Made by a program: the position numbers and the translations under genes. Below are positions 62,692 to 64,000 of a DNA stretch of 64,000 nt, one piece after another (position 1 is the stretch's first letter; each line of letters begins with the position of its first letter). Location: positions 31,671,434 through 31,735,433 of the forward strand of contig NC_053121.1 of the NCBI RefSeq assembly GCF_010015445.1, given 5' to 3'. The DNA comes from Perca fluviatilis (lineage: Eukaryota > Chordata > Actinopteri > Perciformes > Percidae). The notes below the pieces were generated by a model. That model saw nothing but the letters and a program-made list of their open reading frames with translations. It was not told the origin of the DNA and did not search any database.

Positions 62692-64000
62692 CTGCGGAGA
62701 CAAGGTCAAACAGATACACTGTCAAACTTCAGATGAGAAATATGATCAGTCCACGACAAGGTTGAAATCAAGAAGGCAATTCCAATAAATCACGACCAGC
62801 TGTACACTGGCGTTTATTACTCCAACTCGTGTGACCATCCCGCGGTAAGCTAGAAAGCTTTCTTGTTCTCTTGATTTCTTGTTTATAAGGCTGGTTAAAA
62901 TGTCCGATTTACTGCAGTGTTTAATATGCAACTGTACCATGGAAACATATCACCCTTTTTATGTTTGGATTTGTTTCCCAGGGTAAGTGGAACCACCTGT
63001 GCCGGAAATGAGTTCCTGCTCAGAGAGTAGAAAGATATTTTTGGTTTTGTTGTTCAGATGATGTAAAAAGCGTGTCGGTTATAAATGTCTCTTAAGTTTT
63101 GCCTGTAACACTAGAAGTACAGGCTGCTGTCTCTCGGCTGCCGTTATTCATTTTGGCATTCAAACATTTGAGTTTTTTAATTTCCATCCAAATATCAATG
63201 TCACAAACTGTAACCGGGTGACAACACACATTTCCAGCACGCAAGAAGAGTAAACTAATAACAAGGTAACCGCGTATCGACAGGGTGTGGCATACTCCTG
63301 TTAAATTTAGATTTACAGTGAAGGAAAAACCCAGCTTACTGCAGGACGTTTTCCGGTCCCAACAGACTTATTACACACTCTTAAGCCTTAGAGCTTAACT
63401 TCCTTTTTCCACCTGAATGCAGTGAAAGACAGTATTTCTTTAAAAGAAGAGGAAGAAATGTATTTTACTGAATGTCCACCTCAGTAAAAACAGTGCATTA
63501 TGATTGGACGTGCAGGGGAGAGAGAACAGCATGTAACAAAGGTTACGAGTGAAATTCAATTCAAAAATTGCCAGCCTATTTTACAAGTTCACAAAGAGGT
63601 TAGAGTGAAACACAACTGCATACGCCAAGAGTCAGGAATGGAACCAATGAAGCTGCATTACATAAGGTAACATTAGCCACAACAATAAACATTTCAATTT
63701 CACACAGTGGTCAAAGAGGACATGGCTGGATGATGATAATGCCCAAACGCTTGCAGCAGTCACCAGATCACTTCACTGAAACTCACATCCGGCATGTAAC
63801 TTTGTTCAAGTTTTGAATATTCTTCTCATACTGTACAACCAGATTAAAAGCCCAAAACAAGACCCTGGTCTGTTATAACTAGACATCTGGACCACCCTTC
63901 CATGGAAACGTAGGGAACTGACTGATAGCCTAGCCTGTCAAGAATCTTCTACAGAAAATCTGCTATAGTGAAAACATATTTAAAACAAAGAACATTTAAA
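62692..64000 (-). other. pcgf1: pcgf1 intron running past the window end
   Basis: The sequence upstream of the acceptor at 62692 should be intron because the pcgf1 protein must continue N-terminally. No exon encoding the YRYDEQ-containing segment expected next was found to 64000. Confidence 0.6.

Noticed and set aside
63325..63380. Possible additional upstream pcgf1 exon (NKSVGTGKRPA followed by GTAAGC on the - strand)
   Set aside because: A stop codon precedes it closely, no good acceptor is present, and it does not continue into the expected YRYDEQ-type segment.
1..64000. CRISPR arrays, bacterial operons, or phage genes
   Set aside because: No regularly spaced repeats and no prokaryotic gene organisation; the sequence is vertebrate nuclear DNA.

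Overview
The window is nuclear DNA of a vertebrate, almost certainly a teleost fish. It has low gene density, introns with GT/AG splice sites, many long (GT)n arrays, tRNA-derived SINEs with target-site duplications, and nonautonomous hAT, PIF/Harbinger and Tc1/mariner-like elements of kinds common in ray-finned fish. The conclusion rests on the sequence and on remembered families; no database was searched.

Only two protein-coding genes are supported, both near the right end. A complete two-exon ladybird-type homeobox gene, best called lbx2, lies on the + strand (exons 52944-53268 and 54055-54518, 262 residues). It has a TATA-like promoter about 105 bases before the ATG and a poly(A) signal at 55199-55204. 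The last three coding exons of pcgf1, a Polycomb RING-finger protein, lie on the - strand (62605-62691, 61118-61198, 60677-60727). Its 5' exons, including the RING domain, fall outside the window. The genes converge tail to tail, about 5.3 kb apart between poly(A) signals. LBX2 and PCGF1 are also neighbours in human (recalled), and this linkage plus the segment after the homeodomain favours lbx2 over lbx1.

The first 52.9 kb is a gene desert on present evidence. It holds dispersed transposable-element relics and microsatellites. The clearest elements are: a Tc1/mariner-like fold-back element flanked by TA (4529-5259); a TIR element carrying a promoter-like segment and a RecQ-helicase-like fragment (8079-8552) with a second inverted-repeat element overlapping its right end; an L2-type LINE 3' end (10498-10946); two hAT elements (12363-12867, and 38081-38582 with an exact 8-bp duplication); a PIF/Harbinger-type MITE with TAA duplication (28681-29320) nested in another inverted-repeat element; and a tRNA-type SINE with a 17-bp duplication (36193-36379). 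A second SINE with its own 17-bp duplication lies in the pcgf1 intron (61729-61872).

Between the repeats are stretches rich in homeodomain-type AT cores with mixed base composition, for example near 1.4-1.7, 6.7-7.2, 23.4-24.3, 26.3-26.6, 30.0-30.4 and 49.9-50.4 kb. They look like candidate conserved regulatory elements of a developmental-gene landscape, but conservation cannot be tested from one sequence. I found no wholly new coding system. The items most worth checking are the helicase-carrying transposon, the nested Harbinger insertion, the palindrome at the lbx2 promoter, the paired E-boxes in the lbx2 intron and the tandem NAGNAG acceptor in pcgf1.
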